From contig NC_059539.1 of assembly GCF_905220415.1 (NCBI RefSeq), positions 4,216,001-4,280,000 on the forward strand: a stretch of DNA of 64,000 nucleotides, given 5' to 3'. This stretch comes from Colias croceus. Its lineage: Eukaryota; Arthropoda; Insecta; Lepidoptera; Pieridae. Numbering within the stretch: the stretch's first letter is position 1; each line of letters opens with the position of its first letter. Shown in pieces: positions 36,571 to 49,240 of the stretch. The translations under genes were made by a program, and so were the position numbers. The notes under the pieces were generated by a model. It searched no databases and was not told the DNA's origin. It saw only the letters and a list, made by a program, of their open reading frames with translations.

Positions 36571-36775
36571 AGTGGGTGGCGTGAGCTCGTGTACGGCTTG
36601 CGCCACCCCGGGGTGGGCATTTGGTGGAGGGCCTGGAAACGGGCAAGTGGCGGAGAGCCTGGAAACGGGCAACTGCTGGGCGGGACATGCGGAAGATTGC
36701 GAATGTGTACCCGCATCCCGTCTAAAGCAGCGCGTTGGTACACGGTGGGGTTTTGGTCGGTAGGAATCCGACATA

Positions 36776-36806
36776 ACCCACGGCTCCTTCCCCGGGAGCC
36801 GTGGGT
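36776..36806 (+). repeat. Terminal hairpin near retroposon 3' end
   Basis: ACCCACGGCTCC pairs exactly with GGAGCCGTGGGT around a TTCCCCG loop, 25 nt before the poly(A). Its position suggests a recognition structure for the reverse transcriptase of the parent element; this is inference. Confidence 0.75.
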
Positions 36807-36831
36807 ATCTTAGGCAAGATTTCCCCACTTG

Positions 36832-36883
<52 letters not shown>

Positions 36884-36891
36884 ACTTACTT

Positions 36892-38641
36892 AACTGCAAT
36901 AGAGTGTCAGTGATTTTTTTAATAGTTTTGCAATCCGTAAATTGAAATCGAAAAATAAAAATAAAAAAAAAAACCTAGAAGACGTAGTTAAATCGTAGTA
37001 ACTAGGTAATGTAAAAACCTACCTATAAAATATAGTATACATAAATAGGGAGAAGCATCTGAGTAAACTAATTTGTTGTGATGGAATAATGAAAATGACC
37101 TGTGTTGATGTCCGACCCAGTTTTAATATTTATTTCTATAGTCGCACAAAGGATTCAATAGCAGAGATATGCAATTAACTTAATATTGCAAAGTTTAATG
37201 TCAATACGCATGTTAAGCTGTTGGTTTCGAAGCCGCAAAAGTGAATAGTATAAATATATGCAGATACCTAGTGTGTACTCCGTAAGTAATGTACATATCT
37301 ATTAAGATAACGGTTATATAAAAAACCCTAATTATAAATCATCCTATCTTTGCATCCTTGAAACAATTAGGGCATATTCAAAAATAGCATCCGGGGTTTT
37401 ACCATGTCCTAACATTCAGTTCAAGTGTTGAGGAACGGCGCGCGGCCGCGGTAGCGTTGATTTTCTTACATATATAGTTACTCATATGTTAAATATTCCT
37501 ACTTAGTCTTCTGCATCAAGTAAAACATGGTATATGCTATAGGTATAGTAGGTATGTAACGAAGGATTTGACTCACAATCTTATGTTTGTCTGCAGGTAG
37601 GTACGTATGCAGTTAAAGGGGCGCGTATTGGAAGCCATCTTGTTGTATGGTAATGTAGGCTTTGTTTTAAAAACTTCTTATTGTTCCGTCCCGGCGGCGC
37701 ATCATGCACTTCACGTGTGTTCCTGCTATCACACAATACAAATTTTACATCCCATCTCTGTTGAATACTTATAACGTTTAATAGGATTATAAACCCTTGG
37801 ACGGTAAGAAATTACGTCTCAATAACTTTGTTAAAGGCCGAGGTATTTCTGACGCCGCGCTGGATTAGGCATACAGAAATATTATACTCAAATAACACAA
37901 GATACGATATTTACATAATACTTTATTAGCATATATTACCCAGAGTAGTTTGCATAGGGTCGCACGTACATAAGAGAATGATCGTCAATATAAAAATAAT
38001 AACTTACGCGAAGTGACCAGTAGTATGATGAGAAGGTCAATATGTGACAGGAATATGAATGTAATCATAAGCTGGCTCAAATAAAAGTCATTTGTAGGTT
38101 TAATTGTGCCAATTATTTATCTATTTATGTAAATGTAATTGGTCCAGTGCTCGTTTACTGTGTATATTATTAAATTTATCAATGGATGTTGTGTTATCTT
38201 TTTGCCCTTTGACGCTCATTGCAAAATGCTAAGTGAATCACTGGCAAAGCCGAACATTACATAGAAAAACATCTGTGTTGCAAATGACATGTGTATACCA
38301 CGTGTCATGTATGCTATTATCTCCACAATAAACACCGCATTTAATTGCCTCATTATATACAACATTATAAAAACCTAATGGCGTGTTTAAACTTTATAAA
38401 AGCATATAAGAGGTGAAACCAAAATTTTATCGTGAAAATTGTTAATAAGAAACTTTTTAATGTAACGAAGTAATTCTCTCTTACAGTCTCTTTTAAATAT
38501 TTGAGACTTAAGGATATTGCAGAGAGGATGAGTAATTACATCCGTTTTTAATGAATTTAAATCCATGCTAATCCTTAAACGAAAGTCTAGCGAGATAATT
38601 GCAATTTTTAAATGCTTATTGTTCGAAAATACATCAACAAA
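36892..38641. other. Gene-poor stretch
   Basis: AT-rich DNA. No gene or element ends seen. Confidence 0.55.
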
Positions 38642-38839
38642 TCTATACTAATATTATAAAGCTGAAGAGTTTGTTTGTTTGTTTGTTTGAACGCACTAAT
38701 CTCGGGAACTACTGGTCCGATTTGAAAAATTCTTTCGGTGTTAGATAGCCCATTTATCGAGGAAGGTTATAGGCTACATTTCACCACGCTACGGGCAACA
38801 CGAGTGGAGCCACGGGGTGAAACCGCGCGGGGCAGCTAG
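38642..38839 (+). mobile_element. Helitron-like element, TTTGTTTG type
   Basis: A|TCTATACTAATATTATAAAG at the 5' end and CGGGGCAGCTAG|T at the 3' end, with a (GTTT)n tract near the 5' end. The GC-rich 3' hairpin region differs from the other types here. Confidence 0.65.
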
Positions 38840-38946
38840 TTGAAGATAATTTTATAACTGCACCAAGTGTGTCCTTAATATCAAAAAGATATTCAGAAAC
38901 TCTAATAAAGTCTATATACTATACATATTTCCTATTAAAATAGTCT

Positions 38947-39129
38947 CTAGCATTCCGCGAGCGGCTTCGCCCGCTTTGTCTAAAACCTAATAAATAATAT
39001 ACTAAAACCTCTTGAATCACTCTATCTAATAAAAAACCGCAACAAAATCGGTTGCGTAGTTTTCAAGAATTAAGCATACAAAGGGACATAGGGACAGAGT
39101 AAGCAACTTTGTTTTATATTATGTAGTGA
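38947..39129 (-). mobile_element. Helitron-like element, TTTGTCT type
   Basis: CTAGCATTCCG head with GCGGCTTCGCCCGC, then TTTGTCTAAAACCTAATAAA. Minus-strand 5' end A|TCACTACATAATATAAAAC. A truncated relative lies at 56492-56627. Confidence 0.6.
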
Positions 39130-39183
39130 TAGTGATATTGCAAAACAAGTGATCGGTAATCAAAATATTGGAATTATTTAATA

Positions 39184-39408
39184 CTAGATTTCCGCCCGCG
39201 GCTTCGCCCGCGGTTGCAAAGGAAAACCCGCATAGTTCCCGTTCCCGTGGAATTTCCGGGATAAAAACTATCCTATGTGTTAATCCAAGTTACCCTCTAT
39301 ATGTGTGCTAAATTTCATTGTAATCGGTTCAGTAGTTTTTACGTGAAAGAGTAACAAACATCCATACATCCATACAAACTTTCGCATTTACAAATAATAT
39401 TAGTAGGA
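39184..39408 (-). mobile_element. Helitron-like element, CTTCGCC-head type, complete
   Basis: Same arrangement as 32061-32305, ending TAGTAGGA|T, with fewer CATACATC units. Confidence 0.72.
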
Positions 39409-42400
39409 TTTTTTTAGCAGTTTAGTTTCTATAAAAATATGAAAGAAGTGTCTATATGTATAACTATTTCAAGTACCTAAGTATCTATTTCCAATGACGA
39501 AATATTTATTTCGAACATAGCAATGTTAGTAAGTAACAAAATGCAATAAAATGTAATGATATCGAATGAAACACGACAAATGTTTGAATAAATTCGCGTT
39601 TGCGTCAAACCAAGTTGCAAGCAATTAAGACTGCTATTATAGAGTAGCATTAAAATTTCTAGAAAAATATTTAGAATATTAAGATTGTATACGCCACTTA
39701 TGATCATGAAATCGAACATCATTGCGTGTTCACTTGATTGAATCAAACGAAAGTGGGACAATGCACCTAAAGTCTAAACTATAACAAGTGTGTGAGGCGT
39801 CCGCGTCGTCGATTGAATTAAATTTTGAGTAGTAAATATACACTACGATGAATATATTATCATACATTAATCTCGCGTTTAATGTGCACCATAAGTTATA
39901 AATTGATTTATAAAGGTTATAGACACAATAAACAAGAATGCGATAAGCCTCATTCATATTCACGGAGACATCAAAGGGCTTAGTAAAACATTTGCATCTG
40001 GTGTTCGCACAGTCGCCGCGACAGCGGGCCATTTGGAACGGATCCTGCAACATCACTCAGATACTGTGACAGCTCTCGCCAGATTGAGAATACGAGATTT
40101 GTGCGTGAGTGCTGTGCGCTATACGCTGTGCTATATGCATATTTTTCATAATGTTACACGTTACTCATTAGCAGTGGATCTGAATATTTATGTCTCACTT
40201 GTCTATTCATGATAGAGTAGCCAGAGCACACCATAAATATGTCAAACATGTTTTAGATGAGAATAACAGCTGATCATCAGCTGACGTAGAAGTGTTTCTG
40301 TTCACGTCGTTCAAATTGTCCGATTGTCGACGGTCGGGTGAGTTCATCGCTCAAGCTATTCATAGTACGTATATGCAAGCTACACTGTTGATAGAGTCAC
40401 CTATTGAATCCGAGGCTCCGGCCCGCCCGCCGGCGCAGCCGTGCGTACACAATTGAGAGGCCACCACGGTGCGATTGGAGATTGCTTCTGGAATGTATGA
40501 GATATTGCGCTCAGTACAAATATATTTCCACATAAATTGGATTAATCAAACCGCATACAAAATATGCGAGATAGATACGTCAAAAGAATTTTATTACTTG
40601 CACGGATATTGAATTCGAGATTCAATATTTATCTAGTTATTCGGTCCGATTGTCCAATAGATAGGTGGATGTTTAGTTATATGTTCCAAAAAAGTGTATA
40701 TCGAAGGCCGCCAGTTCCGTGTGCGGCGTGGTAGCATGATGGCGTGGTGGCCTGGTGGCGCGGTGTCGCAAGCGAAGGCGCGGGCCGCTCACCTCGCCGC
40801 TGTCTACAGTCTACGGGTCACGCGCACCTTCGATTCCTTTCTAAAGTGCTTTCTACATCTATATTTGCACGGTCTGCATCGCTTCAAAGCACTGTCTCAC
40901 CTTCATGCTTTTCCAGGTGAATTATATTATGTTTCAATGCAACCGAATGAGAATTCGTCGCGGATGTCTTAACACTTCTGGTTGCGACTCCGACTCGCAA
41001 CCGATTACATTTATTTATTGAGCGCGGTTGCTTGCATTTTGCATTAACATTCCGATTGCGGTACGTCATTTGATTGCGCTTCAATACGGTGCCGGTATGA
41101 TGATAATACCGATAGCGTCGTCTACATTCTTTGTATGACATTTAATGAACGTCGTATTCAATATTTTTGGAGGTCACGATTCACGATGTAATGTGTAAAT
41201 GCTTTGATATTAAGAAAATTGAAAGTGAATAGAGTTGCACAACTCGATTGTCTTCGACTCGTCTACATCGTGTAACAAGAATCGAGAGGAATCGACTCTT
41301 GTTACGCGGCCAGCTAATTACAGCCCATTGCTGTATAAATCCCATTGCATGTCGACAGTGATTATTAGAAAGTTCTGATGACGTAACTATTTCCTTAGCC
41401 CTTATTCTTTTAAGCGTTGTACTGGCGAGTGGCGGTATAGTGTAATTTGTTTTATAATAGTAAATGGAATTGCATAGTTTCTTTGTACTCTCTGGACCGT
41501 GGTTCCGGTGTAAAAAGAATGAAAATGGAGACATGCGAACGATTAATGAAGACTCAAGGCAGACGAAACATCTTTTATGTGAATGTCAAAAACCTCACTA
41601 CACTGGAGTGAACCACTCATCGACATGGAATGCCGCCAACTTTGCAAAGACAAAACACAAGTAACAACGGTATATTAAAAATCTTTTTCTATCTGTTGTA
41701 TTTCTAAATAAACAAAGGTTACTCAAACGTTGAAAAATATTTTTAGGGCAAAGATCTGTGTGTGCTATTTAATATTTTTGTTATTAATAAGTTTAACCTA
41801 GTTGATCGATACCGAGGGGCAAAAAGAACTAAAAAAAAAAAAAATTGGTACATTTTTGTTTGAGCATCTTCAATTCTTCACCGAGTAGGGACCTTTCTGT
41901 AGGGTATGTCTTCGTTCTGTTGTGTCGGTGATGTTTTATCTGTGTTTATGTATTTATTATGTGATGTTCTGTTGTGTAGGTGATGTTGTGTAGGTAATTT
42001 TGTTAAATTGTTAACAAAAATACATAAGTAAACAGAATTATATTATGTTCCATCTTCTTTATCAATTGATTTTTGCGCGGCTGGCATGTTTGCTATATTG
42101 ATTATGTATGTTTGGTAGGTTGGTAGGATTTATTTTAGGTTAAAGATCTAGGTTTAATATATGGTGTGACAACAATTAGTATGCTTTTAGCATGCGTCAG
42201 ACGTCCAGCGCCGCGTCGTGTGAACCTCAAGTTTACGCCTTGTTGCGTGGGTGACTCATGTAGGGTCTAAATTCTTAACCACATCCGAAACACACTCATA
42301 TAATATGTTATTCTGAATAACTCCTATCCACTAAGATATTCCTACTTAAAAAGCAGCCGTAGATATTTATAACGATTTTGTTTCGGCAACTATTTTCATT

Positions 42401-43555
42401 ACTGGTATAATTTTAGTTTCTATTCTACTTGAGAAAATATGTACTTACGTGGGCTACTTTTACAACGCGTGACTTGATAGACACATTGATAACGCCATTG
42501 TTATAAACAAAGAGAAAATCGCGTGTCATTACATACGATATAATCACCCGTGAGGTAATGTTGATGCCTCTATTCCTTCTGATATTATAATGTAGCTCAG
42601 AGTTATATTCAGAAGGATAAAAAATATTTAGGTACATGCATAAATATTTAAATTTTTAATCATTATATGTTGTAAGTTCTTTGTCTCTAAGCCTGCTTAT
42701 TCTATTAGAAAACCATTTTGGGCAGACATCGTTAATTGTCTTTATATCGCTCTAAATCAAGCCGGACATTAGGTACTGCCAGCCCCTCGTCCGTTTTATT
42801 GACATTCAGTCGGCTCGTGTCTGAATAGAATCATAATATTCTTAACTATTTACTGGGCCGCTTATTGTGTTAAGACTTAAGAGTGGTTAAGGGGGGTTAG
42901 GCGGTGAGCAAAAATTCAGCTTTTCGGGTCTGAGGTAAGCGGTGAGGGGTTCCGCGTTTAGTATGGAATCAACGTGCTCGAAACTAAAAAACGTAAGCGC
43001 CATTCACATTTTTATCAAAAAGTGAATGAAAATATTTAGTATTTTCTAAATCTAAAACAGTCACGAAATCGAGAAGGTAAATGCCTATGTACTTGTGATT
43101 TTATACGAATTATTATCGTAAAATACGGTTGTAATGAGCATTTATATGATATTTTAGAGGTAACTTCAGGATTTTTTTTTATCGAGCAAAATTTTTCCTA
43201 TCGTGTTTTGGAAACAGTCATCCCATCACACATACGTTCTGTAATACATATTAGAAATTTCAGAGGGAAAATTCTTCAATATTTTCAATTATAGCTCATA
43301 GAAAACAGTCCATTTTACCGTGTTCACCTACTAAGGGCCCTTAAAAGCTGTTCGTTCAAACTTTGCTAGTTTCTTTGATATAGGTATGTATGGTTTCGAA
43401 TATTTACGTTATAGTTTTCACCTTCAGTAAATTAACCTACGAAGATGTTATTCTATCTTAAATTTGGCTAAATACTTAAGGATTTTTGATTTTTCATTCA
43501 ATATATAAATTTTGTTGCCCATGTTATATAGGTAATATGATTTTTAGCTAGTTTC
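39409..43555. other. Gene-poor stretch
   Basis: Mostly AT-rich. GC-richer patches at about 40425-40500 and 40705-40830. The latter lies in a 92-codon frame that ends near a donor-like CAGGTGAATT (40917), with no other support. A 14-bp hairpin with one mismatch sits at 41272-41305 (GTAACAAGAATCGA arms). Confidence 0.5.
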
Positions 43556-43759
43556 GTTATATGCAGTGACGGATTAAGACTACTAGATGCCCTAAGCAAT
43601 CCATGCCTGTGGGCCCCCCTATCCGAATTTCAACTAGAATCGGTCTTTAAACCTTTACCACCTAAAAACATTAGTTTTTTGTAAAATAAGATGATGAGAT
43701 GTAACGTACTTTAGAAGTGGAGTAGGTGCGACAATAATAAAAACCAAAGCATAATTGAT

Positions 43760-44130
43760 TTATTTATTAAAATGCGCCTTGCGGCTTTTCCGAGCATTGA
43801 ATTCACGCAAGATAGTATTAACGTCTAACGTTTTTAACATATCGGACTCTATGTACAATATCGATATAAATAACTAGCGGTCCGCCCCGGCTTCGCCCGT
43901 GGTACATATTAACGTTTTCTCTACATAAGAACCATCCTCGTACTTCAAGGAATATAATAAAAAAAGAATTATCGAAATCGGTTCAGCCGTTCTCGAGTTA
44001 TGGAATTACAACGAAAAGTGGCATTGATTTTTATATATTAGATTATCGAGCCTTTCTTGTATCATCTTTGTCCTTTTTTAATTTTTTTAATTTTGAAAAA
44101 GAACGTTCCGCTGAGCAATTTGTAATCATA
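43760..44130 (-). pseudogene. hAT transposase C-terminal fragment, split by a Helitron-like insertion
   Basis: At 44046-44130 (minus) the frame reads NCSAERSFSKLKKLK, the conserved hATC dimerisation motif. After the insertion at 43873-44042 it resumes at about 43763-43866 as LYIESDMLKTLD then ILREFNARKSRKAHFN and a stop at 43760-43762. IESD followed by a K/R-rich tail is the usual end of hAT transposases. The catalytic part and zinc finger are missing. Confidence 0.72.
43873..44042 (-). mobile_element. Helitron-like element, CGGTCC-head type, nested in hAT
   Basis: A|CTAGCGGTCCGCC at the 3' end and, on the minus strand, A|TCTAATATATAAAAATC at the 5' end. Close to 9019-9188. The two flanking hAT pieces rejoin at an AT dinucleotide. 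Confidence 0.75.
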
Positions 44131-44954
44131 AGCGATAAAAAATATACGCATAGCCCGGTCAATTTAAACCAAAAAATGAGGGTGAAGTTACATAAAGTCC
44201 CAACAAGCTGAATTTCTGTGAAGTTGTTCAAAACATAATTATAAACAATGTCTTAAAGTTCCCCATCATTCCCCTGTAAAGAAAAAAAATTATTCAAGGT
44301 CAAAGGTCAAAAAAATGAGTTTTTCGCTATTTTCAGCAAAACGGTAAGTTTTATCATAAAAGTACTTCAGACAAAAATTGTAGATCATAAAATTATCTAT
44401 AAAAAATGTATCAATACTTTTTTTCTTACGAGCCACCGTTTCTGAGATATAACGATTCAAAAAGTTATAAAAATTGTTATCGTCATAATATGCACACGTT
44501 TCCACGCCACCTATGAGGTAGTGTACTTAGCGCGTTTTTTTAACGATGTTTTTTTAACAACTTTTATAACTTTTTGAATCGTTTCACAATTACTCAAAAA
44601 ACAAAACATTTGATTTGCGGAGGCGCCAGGCTTGGGGCCCGCGGGGAAGGAGTGGTTTGTGATTGGCTGATCGCAATTCCGGGGCATTCGAATTGTCGAA
44701 TGCACTAGCGGGCAGCGAGTGGGCAAGCGGGAGTGGGGTTATGACTCTAGGTCGGACTCTATGTCAACTTAAAACGCGCGAATTTTCAAATTAGTCCTAG
44801 AAACTTTTTTTGGTGTGGTTTTTGGTGACGTGAGAGTGAGACGTGATGCCCTAAGGACGGATTTTTTTTTGTGCTTCTTCTGGTGCCCCCTCAGACGTGA
44901 TGCCCTAAGCAATTGCTTAATTTGATTAAGGGTTAATCCGTCACTGGTTATATG

Positions 44955-47900
44955 GTTCTTGTATTTTGAAAACTTCGTCGACGTAATAGCAGAAGTTTTA
45001 CGCATCTCATCTAAAAATGTAAAATAATCGATATCTAACATTCCAGAGTCAATAAACAAATATAAACAAATAACAAAAAATTCGTTTATATACGATAACA
45101 TTGAATCACGTTCCTACAAGCGTTCCAACCGTAATCTAATGTCATCGACATTATCGCGCAAAAATATTTCACAAACGTTCGTGCGAAGATTGTTTATTGT
45201 ACTTCCATCGTATCGTATCTAGTCAGAGGTTAGTGCGTAAGGTCATTGCCGTTTGCACGTCGCTCCCTCGTGGCCCGCCGCGACCCTCATTTTAGGCGTT
45301 ACTCGCTGTAATTACCAACCTCCTTCGCATATCACTCAATGGAAATGAAAAACGTAGTGAAATGCTCGTGCCAGCGAACGTTTACCGTAAGACCATTGCG
45401 TGCAATAAACGGATAACCGTCGACTGCCTACCTTGAACTTGTTCGTTAAATATTACGAGGAAATTATTTTTTGATGCCGCAGACGATTTTTCGTCGCATT
45501 GAACTTGAAGTTGGTATATTTTTAAATAAACGCTAAAGAATTTTTTTAAAATATAATGACAGTTTTAGATTGTGAAAAACAAACATTTTACACATAAACA
45601 AAAAAGAAGAAGAAGAAGAAATCTTATAAAAGGAACACTGTGAATATAAAAACTTATACTACTTAATCTTTTGCTATACTATAATATATGAAGACACCTT
45701 TCAAAGTAATAAGCAAAATGTGGCAAAATTCTCTATACACAATTACAAATAAAAACTGTTGAAGCCAGTAAACAGAGATAAAAACTTATAAATAGCCTTT
45801 GCGAATAACATACAATATTTTGTATTTATCTCGAATATCTAGGTTCTAAAAGAATTATAAGGAGAGGGGAGCTGCGCTGACGCAGAGCAATGTAATGTAA
45901 TTGATCATTGCTTGTGCGTGGGAGCTACACCTGCTCTTTTACTATTAAGACCAAGGTACAACAATTCTATACGCTTGCGTGCATAAATAATTGCTTGAAT
46001 TACATCAACACATGAGAAAAACACTGAGAAAGTTTAAAACGTAAATATTAGAAAGTATTCGTGTTTTAGCAGGTAGGTATACAAATTAAGATGCAAGATT
46101 ATGTTCAAAAGATACGAGAATCGTTTATGAAATTTTAATAACAACTTGACTGCAACAAAAAATGTAGCACACACTCGGTACAGTTATCTATCGTAATTAT
46201 GTTCAATGAACATAACTGAGTCTGCGTGAAATATGAATTCTAAACAGGTTAATAACTCGCAGGACACAGTCTAATTAATATTACGAAATATCTGGTTTTG
46301 GTATAAAGTGAGTAATTAAAGTTTATAAGATTGAGTTATACAGATAACACGGATCAACAATTCAACAAATATACCTATTTGGTAATATAAACGAATGCAT
46401 TTATAGGTACAAATTACAATAATTCATTGTCCGAAAAACTTTACAATTTTCCTCAAAATCGTTGATCCATGGATCAAGCTGCATTTGTAAATTGTGACTA
46501 ATAATTCTTGTAAGCTAACTCATTCTGTTGTCGAAAATGAATGGAGTGGAATATTTACACTACATCCAATAATAAAAAGAAAACCGCGACGCGTGCGCAT
46601 GACTTTCAGGTACTTCCTCGGAAATAAACCATATTGCGGTGCTCTCATAATGTTGGTGTTACGTTACAGATAAGCATTGCCTCTATTATCTAGGTAATGA
46701 CTACTTCCCTTTTTATTACATAACTTTAGCTTTGTGATGTTTCATTGGACCATCATTTTTAATCAATTATGTATGATCTATGTCGATTCTTTAATTTAAT
46801 TTATTAAACGTGAAAGAAATTACATAATAAATTAGTTTATAAAGAATAAAAATTATTAGTTTATTGTACTCACTAAAAAACAAACTAGAGAAAAGAGACA
46901 CGGTTGAGACTATATTTAGAAAATCAATATCATACAATCCCATAAAGCTTACATTAATAAAAATTCCAAGCAAAACTTTTCCAAAGTAGATAGATAATAC
47001 ACTATACATTCATTCATAAAATTCGCAGTGACATATAATTATGTAATAAAATGTATCGTTATCATCTCGCAGCGGAACTAATTACCTCCGATTACAAATA
47101 TTTAACTTGAAAAGGGATAAGCGACGCTATCCGCCACCCACGCGCCATGTTTGCGTCGTGTTGGAATGGACATGGCGGATTTATGTTCTTTCAGAGAAAT
47201 ATACATTCATATTTCTACACGAAGACCGTATTCATTCACAACAATAGCGTGAATGAGTTCCATTAAGGGCTACTAATTGACCGACACCTGTACAATGAGG
47301 TGGACACGCCATGCCATTGTAGTTGTAAAACACACATACCCCAACCTACTTAAATTACAGTAGGTGAGCACTATAAACAACGTTCTATTATGTTTACCGC
47401 CTATTAAAGATCTTTTTGGTGGTATCGGAAATTTAAAATTTTCATTAAAGTATGTCATTGTTTGCGAATACGAAACGTGGCGTAGGTGGCGCTATCTCGG
47501 TGACTCGACGGAAGAGGCGCCGTATCCTGCGGAAGATAAGCTCTGAGCCTCATCTGCGACAACGATCCAATCGATACTCTATCCCCTTACTATTAAAAAT
47601 CACTTTACCTTGCCTCCTCCGTTGCGTTATAAATATATTGCAACTCTGTATTTGCATAGGTGAATAACATATTACCAATACGCGATCTGAATTGGTTTGA
47701 TTTCAAAACTTCGCTATCGATGACGTGAGTGTAATACTTTACTAACTAGGCATAATGCTAATGACATTTTTTCGCGCTGGGTTGTTGTGATTGCGTGTGC
47801 GCATTCTATTCTGCACATAGTAAATAATACATGTGGCCCGGTTCGTGCTCCATTTACGTTATCATGGTGGTAAAAATTTGCTATGTCCGATATTTACGAC

Positions 47901-48416
47901 ACGACAAGATTGCAACGGATAAAACGACAGGTTATTTGTAATATCATGTGTATGCGTCGTTATAAAATTAATGCACATTCTGTCATTCTCGGCCACGCGT
48001 GTTCGTTATCGCGCTGTTAGCCGTCATTAAATTGTTATCTCTGCTCTAAATATTTGACTCTACTGTATCAGTCACAAAAATAGGTAGCGACGTTTGAATT
48101 AAAAGGAGCGACCGTTACGAACCGTTCGTGACGTAAGGCCGAAGTCATATAACTACTAATGTGTGTGATGATTATACGTTTTTTATAATGTATGTAATAC
48201 GCACAAGTGATTTGTATTCAGAGCAGGTGCCAGGGAACATGATGGCGGGCGACATTAGCTGCGGCGTCTGACTCGAGTCGCGTTTCGGAGGTCGTTGGAC
48301 GACCCCTGTTAGTTGTTACGCGACTCACTTAAGAGTGGGCATAAAGGCAGAGAATTTCTAAAGTTATGGGCCCCGCCCTAGCGCGCCATGCCGCGCGCAA
48401 TCTTTCTTCCATCATA
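44955..48416. other. Gene-poor stretch
   Basis: AT-rich with scattered GC-richer patches (45240-45300, 47460-47540, 48240-48410). A GAAGAAGAAGAAG run lies at 45604. No gene or element recognised. Confidence 0.5.
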
Positions 48417-48729
48417 CACTCCGCCAGGGCTCGGAAACCGGTTTAAATTCTTAACCGGTTTCGGTCATTGACCCCAAACCGAAATTGATTTAGGTTAAAG
48501 GTTGCACTTTACCGGTTTTTACCGGTTTATGCGAAATACCGGTTTTTCATTAATATTGGTTTTGGTGGTGAAAATTAACCGGTTAAAACCAAGTTACATA
48601 AGGATCCTCGGCCCCCGCTACCCTCGCTCGACGGGCCTGGACGTTGCGAAGTCATTTAGGTAGTTACAAAATTCTTAATCGCACTCAAGTTCGCAATTTT
48701 AGTTTATATTTGAAATTTGAATTTGATAA

Positions 48730-48890
48730 CTAGATTTCCGCCCGCGGCTTCGCCCGCGTTTGCAAAGGAAAACCCGCATAGTTCCCGTTCCCGTGGGATT
48801 TCCGGGATAAAAACTATCCTATGTGTTAATCCAAGTTACCCTCTATATGTGTGCTAAACATCCATACATCCATACATCTATACTTACAAA
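48730..48890 (-). mobile_element. Helitron-like element, CTTCGCC-head type, truncated, nested
   Basis: CTAGATTTCCGCCCGCGG head through CTCTATATGTGTGCTAAA, then it jumps to the CATACATCCAT tract. The region between them seen at 39184-39408 is missing. Confidence 0.65.
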
Positions 48891-48932
48891 CTATATTTTA
48901 GAATAGAATATACATATTAGATATATTAGATA

Positions 48933-49240
48933 CTAGCTTCCGCCCGCGACTCCGTCCGCGCGGAAAAATTAAGATTTATTTTTTTCTACGTATTTTTCCG
49001 GGATAAAAAGTATCCTATTTTATGCCCAGGATAATAAAGTATAATTATACCAAGTTTCATCGAAATCGAACCGTTAGTTTTCACGTGATGCCTGAACATA
49101 CTCAACATACAGACAGACAAAAATTTTTTTAATCACATATTTGGGTTTGGTATCGATCCAGTAACACCCCCTGGTATTTATTTTTTCAATATTTTCAATG
49201 TACAGAATTGACCCTTCTACAGATTTATTATATGTATAGA
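48933..49240 (-). mobile_element. Helitron-like element, ACTCCGTCC-head type, nested
   Basis: CTAGCTTCCGCCCGCGAC head. Minus-strand 5' end A|TCTATACATATAATAAATC. Shares GTAACACCCCCTG, GGTATCGATCC and the AGACAGAC tract with 20387-20857. Confidence 0.72.

Larger units (their letters stand above)
35646..36877 (+). mobile_element. LINE-like retroposon, probably 5'-truncated, with poly(A) tail
   Basis: The right end is 46 A residues (36832-36877). GGCATAACTTACTT occurs directly before the element (35632-35645) and directly after the tail (36878-36891), a 14-15-bp target-site duplication. The body is GC-rich with CTGGCTGG-type repeats at about 35800-36035, three strong hairpins and a 27-bp tandem duplication (GGAGxGCCTGGAAACGGGCAA, about 36623-36675). 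A 117-residue frame at 36460-36813 shows no known domain; no reverse transcriptase is present. A decayed 3' relative lies at 4877-4947. Confidence 0.82.
43564..44946 (-). mobile_element. hAT transposon derivative with transposase C-terminus
   Basis: CAGTGACGGATTAA and its inverse form the ends, and GTTATATG is duplicated on both flanks (43556-43563, 44947-44954). The 8-bp duplication and CAGTG-type ends are typical of hAT. Minus-strand coding remains show the hATC dimerisation motif. A Helitron-like copy (43873-44042) has inserted into it. An internal 20-bp perfect inverted repeat lies at 44453-44472 and 44562-44581. Confidence 0.88.

Noticed and set aside
36460..36813. 117-residue + frame in the retroposon
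   Set aside because: It overlaps three hairpins and a tandem duplication, and no retroelement protein domain is recognisable. Treated as element DNA, probably 3' non-coding.
40694..40972. 92-codon frame near a donor-like CAGGTGAAT
   Set aside because: No acceptor or initiator support, no domain, and the donor lies inside the frame with continued coding after it. Not enough for an exon.
44769..45101. 110-codon minus frame
   Set aside because: It crosses the right end and target duplication of the hAT element, so it is half element and half host DNA by chance.
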